From the NCBI GenBank assembly GCA_021161675.1, contig JAGHAF010000108.1, positions 1-45,731 on the forward strand: a DNA stretch of 45,731 bases, given 5' to 3'. Below the pieces are notes generated by a model. It was given only the letters and a program-made list of their open reading frames with translations. It was not told where the DNA came from and ran no database searches. Source of the stretch: Planctomycetota bacterium (GTDB lineage Bacteria; Planctomycetota; Brocadiia; SM23-32). Shown here piece by piece: positions 43,743-45,731 of this stretch. Position 1 is the first letter of the stretch. The number at the start of each line of letters is the position of its first letter. The translations under genes were made by a program, and so were the position numbers.

Positions 43743-45371
43743 CTAGCGTTTCCAATCGTCTTCCCATACGTCAAGCGTCATTGGCGGGGGCACTGCGTCG
43801 GGCTCTCTCTCAGCAGCACGTTGACTTTCTTCGCGATAGACGGCCAAGACCAGGTAGATGAGTGCCGCCCGCGCCATTCGCAGGATTGTCAGGGCCCGCG
43901 CCGTGAAGTCGGGTCGATATACGGAATGCGCAAGCGTATCTGAAAGAGCCTGTGCCAAATTGTCATCCTCGGCGGGCGGGCCTGGCCAAAGTTCTTGATG
44001 AACCTTGAGGTACTTATGTTCAAGGTGGTTTCTAATGTCAGCAAGGTCTTTGGCCTCCGCGTGCATCGACTGGCGAAAGCCAGGTACATCCTCATAAAGG
44101 TCCTTCGAAAGCCAGAACAGCCCACACAAAGGCCAGTTCTTCAGCGCTGGCAATTCCTGGCGCAGACCATACTTTCGTTTGCATTTTTGATACCAGAGTG
44201 TCCTGAACGTGACTCTACGTTCAGGGATTCCGAGGTTTAGGTAATGGTTTAGAAAGAAAGCGATCTTGTCAAAAAGCGAATAGGCAGACCGGAAGGCGAG
44301 TTTCTGCTTCTCGATTGCTAAGGAATACACCGGGTAATCCATGGTGTTGAAAAGCAGTACCATCCGGTCAGAGAAATGGGGCTCCGTTGCCTGCATCCCC
44401 GCAAAGAGCAGGTATCGAGCCGACACGAATTCCTGTTTCATCTGGTTGAAGAATCCGGCGAAATAAGGCCCTGCCATAATAGGCACAACTACTGACTTGA
44501 TGCGCAGACAGTCGTGAGCGGCAATGGGATAAGGCCCAAGGTCGTTCAGTGGGTTGAGGAAGAGACAATGATGGAGGCACCAGCGACGGTATTCTTTCTC
44601 TTCCTGCGTGTCCCCAAGCGGAAAGTCGTGTAACTCCACATCCACGTTAGGAAAACCCGGCTTTGCTCTGGATTGTATCTTGTGCATAATCCTTCTAACG
44701 TCTGCCGTCGTATCACGAGACAGCGTGCCCTCTAACGACTTCTTGAGAATCCCATAGGCGAACCACCAGAACACCTGCCCCTGAGTCGTCTCCGGCAAAA
44801 CGGCACCATAGTGAAAAAGACCTAAGCCTTTGTTTGCGAGCGCCATCGAAAAGCCTTCGTCGATTCCCAGCGCATTGTCCCAGTACCGGACCGCTTCCAC
44901 ACAGCGCCCCAGGTGGTCGAACAGATTGCCAAGATTGGTCAGGATCTGACAGCGTCCAGAGTTCGGGAAAGTTGGTTCATTCTCAGCAGCTCTGAGCGCC
45001 TTCCTGAAACAAACGATCTCTTTCTCAAAACCCTCATAGTTCCAGTCCCATAGTACACTCTCTCGGAACTTAACGTGGCGAATAGCTGACCAAGCATTCG
45101 CTGCAAAGTAGTGTGCGAAGGCTTCGTGCTTAGATGCGAGTTCTCCCTTAAGGAGTTCATCTAATAAAGCGAGGGCATGCTCCAGCCCTTTATTACGGTT
45201 TAAGTCGGCGGATAGGTTGACAAGTTGACCTATCTTGCTCAACACTACATCAGCAGGCATGCCCGACGTAGTAGAAATAGCCATAAGTTGGGAATAGGCG
45301 TCCTTCACCAGCTGTACTCCTTGGCTACAAGATGGGGGAACAACAAGTCGTTTCTTTGCTTTGCCATTCAT
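43743..45371 (-). CDS. TPR protein with LA2681-type HEPN domain (putative defence RNase)
   Basis: A 542-residue protein. Residues 60-230 are TPR-like helices ('CQILTNLGNLFDHLGRCVEAVRYWDNALGID'). The central part contains 'LFLNPLNDLGPYPIAAHDCL', which I recall as a signature of LA2681-like HEPN proteins. The HEPN helices follow ('SAYSLFDKIAFFLNHYLNLG') with the catalytic R-x4-H as 'RNHLEH' (about 447-452). HEPN domains of this type are predicted metal-independent RNases in defence islands. It is convergent with the MmeI-type enzyme and lower in GC than the core genes, so both look like one acquired defence module. Confidence 0.85.
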   Translation of the reverse strand: MNGKAKKRLVVPPSCSQGVQLVKDAYSQLMAISTTSGMPADVVLSKIGQLVNLSADLNRNKGLEHALALLDELLKGELASKHEAFAHYFAANAWSAIRHVKFRESVLWDWNYEGFEKEIVCFRKALRAAENEPTFPNSGRCQILTNLGNLFDHLGRCVEAVRYWDNALGIDEGFSMALANKGLGLFHYGAVLPETTQGQVFWWFAYGILKKSLEGTLSRDTTADVRRIMHKIQSRAKPGFPNVDVELHDFPLGDTQEEKEYRRWCLHHCLFLNPLNDLGPYPIAAHDCLRIKSVVVPIMAGPYFAGFFNQMKQEFVSARYLLFAGMQATEPHFSDRMVLLFNTMDYPVYSLAIEKQKLAFRSAYSLFDKIAFFLNHYLNLGIPERRVTFRTLWYQKCKRKYGLRQELPALKNWPLCGLFWLSKDLYEDVPGFRQSMHAEAKDLADIRNHLEHKYLKVHQELWPGPPAEDDNLAQALSDTLAHSVYRPDFTARALTILRMARAALIYLVLAVYREESQRAAEREPDAVPPPMTLDVWEDDWKR

Positions 45372-45391
45372 CTGCGAGAGCGTTCGGCGAC

Positions 45392-45403
45392 TACATCATA
45401 CCA
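45392..45403 (-). promoter_or_regulatory. Extended -10 promoter of the HEPN gene
   Basis: Minus strand: TGG-TATGAT (-10 at 45400-45395, with TG one base before it), about 25 bases upstream of the ATG. No clear -35 box. Confidence 0.4.
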
Positions 45404-45548
45404 TAACTTTACTGCTTCAGCGTGAATCGGGTAGATCGACTCTTAGAATTAGTGGGTGGCTCGCCTGCGGCGCTATGAAGCTCACGGAGTGGAGGTTGCT
45501 AGCTGCGCTCCAGCACCTGGGGGACCGGACCCGTTTGATTTCATGGAA

Positions 45549-45591
45549 CCGCAAATGAACGCAGACAAAAAATGACCTTAGTGGTTTGCGG
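45549..45591. repeat. Small inverted repeat right of the HEPN gene
   Basis: CCGCAAA (45549-45555) and TTTGCGG (45585-45591) flank a 'GAACGCAGA' core, the style of 'ACCGCAGATGAACGCAGA' interspersed repeats. The stretch 45404-45675 otherwise shows no gene. Confidence 0.45.
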
Positions 45592-45675
45592 AAACTCGCG
45601 CTTTCCTATGAAGCCGCACCGCCAACTGGCGCAGGACCCCCTGTTTTGACGTCACGAGGGAAAGGTTGAAAGGAC

Positions 45676-45731
45676 ATGATGGAGCGATTTGAAAGGTTGT
45701 CGAGCTTGTTCGTTTCCCGGCTCATGAACCC
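45676..45731 (+). CDS. Start of an unknown gene (3' partial)
   Basis: ATG ATG at 45676 follows GAAAGGA and opens a frame of 18 complete codons to the window edge (MMERFERLSSLFVSRLMN). It is too short to identify. Confidence 0.45.
   Translation, partial: MMERFERLSSLFVSRLMN

Noticed and set aside
1..45731. CRISPR arrays, insertion sequences or prophage genes
   Set aside because: No regular direct repeats, transposase, integrase or phage structural genes were seen; only short palindromic repeats.

Overview
The window is a GC-rich bacterial chromosome segment with a Gram-negative style capsule/exopolysaccharide locus, a canonical tmRNA, many Gfo/Idh-, SDR-, UroD-like and TIM-barrel sugar or C1 enzymes, a Hanks-type Ser/Thr kinase, a PAS/TPR signalling protein and a DUF6868-like small membrane protein. 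This mix is typical of Planctomycetota, Lentisphaerota, Hydrogenedentota and similar lineages. No rRNA or marker protein in the window fixes the phylum, so that placement is inference.

Layout. 1-2329 (+): end of a fibronectin-III protein, then a MATE transporter. 2326-10506 (-): an exopolysaccharide operon reading BY-kinase, Wza-type export protein, Wzz-type co-polymerase, a sugar-1-P transferase with a PilZ-like tail, a frameshifted O-antigen ligase/polymerase, a GT2 and a GT4 glycosyltransferase. It is driven by a strong sigma-70-like promoter that ends almost on the first ATG. 10587-14542: an oxidoreductase, and a divergent class II aldolase / SDR pair that together resemble the two halves of the bifunctional RhaD-type aldolase-dehydrogenase. 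14612-16869: divergent methionine-salvage genes mtnP and mtnA. 17037-17679: tmRNA (-) and tRNA-Asp (+), divergent, each with its own promoter and terminator.

17749-22171 (+): a UroD-like methyltransferase, a double amidohydrolase with one degenerate half, a xylose-isomerase-like TIM barrel, a DUF6868-like membrane protein and an unknown helical protein. 22228-25253 (-): an accessory patch with a 663-aa coiled-coil membrane protein ending in an Ada-like zinc motif, a 49-codon ORF just before it, and a VapBC pair. 25459-27448 (-): two tandem QueG-like iron-sulfur proteins with a long leader. 27579-28748 (+): a GT4 glycosyltransferase. 28783-33557: a TPR/pseudo-receiver/triple-PAS protein divergent from a Ser/Thr kinase fused to a degenerate M48 peptidase domain in the membrane. 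33558-34989: about 1.4 kb without a convincing gene. 34990-37434 (+): cellobiose phosphorylase. 37477-39764 (-): a thioredoxin-like membrane protein with a CoA-disulfide-reductase/rhodanese fusion. 40363-45591: an MmeI-type restriction-modification enzyme and a LA2681-type HEPN protein, with interspersed repeats on both sides. A new gene begins at the right edge.

The most promising undescribed items are the kinase / pseudo-M48 fusion with its output-less PAS/TPR neighbour, the 663-aa Ada-zinc membrane protein with its 49-codon partner, and the PilZ-tailed sugar transferase. All functional statements come from reading the sequence and remembered family patterns; no database search was run.
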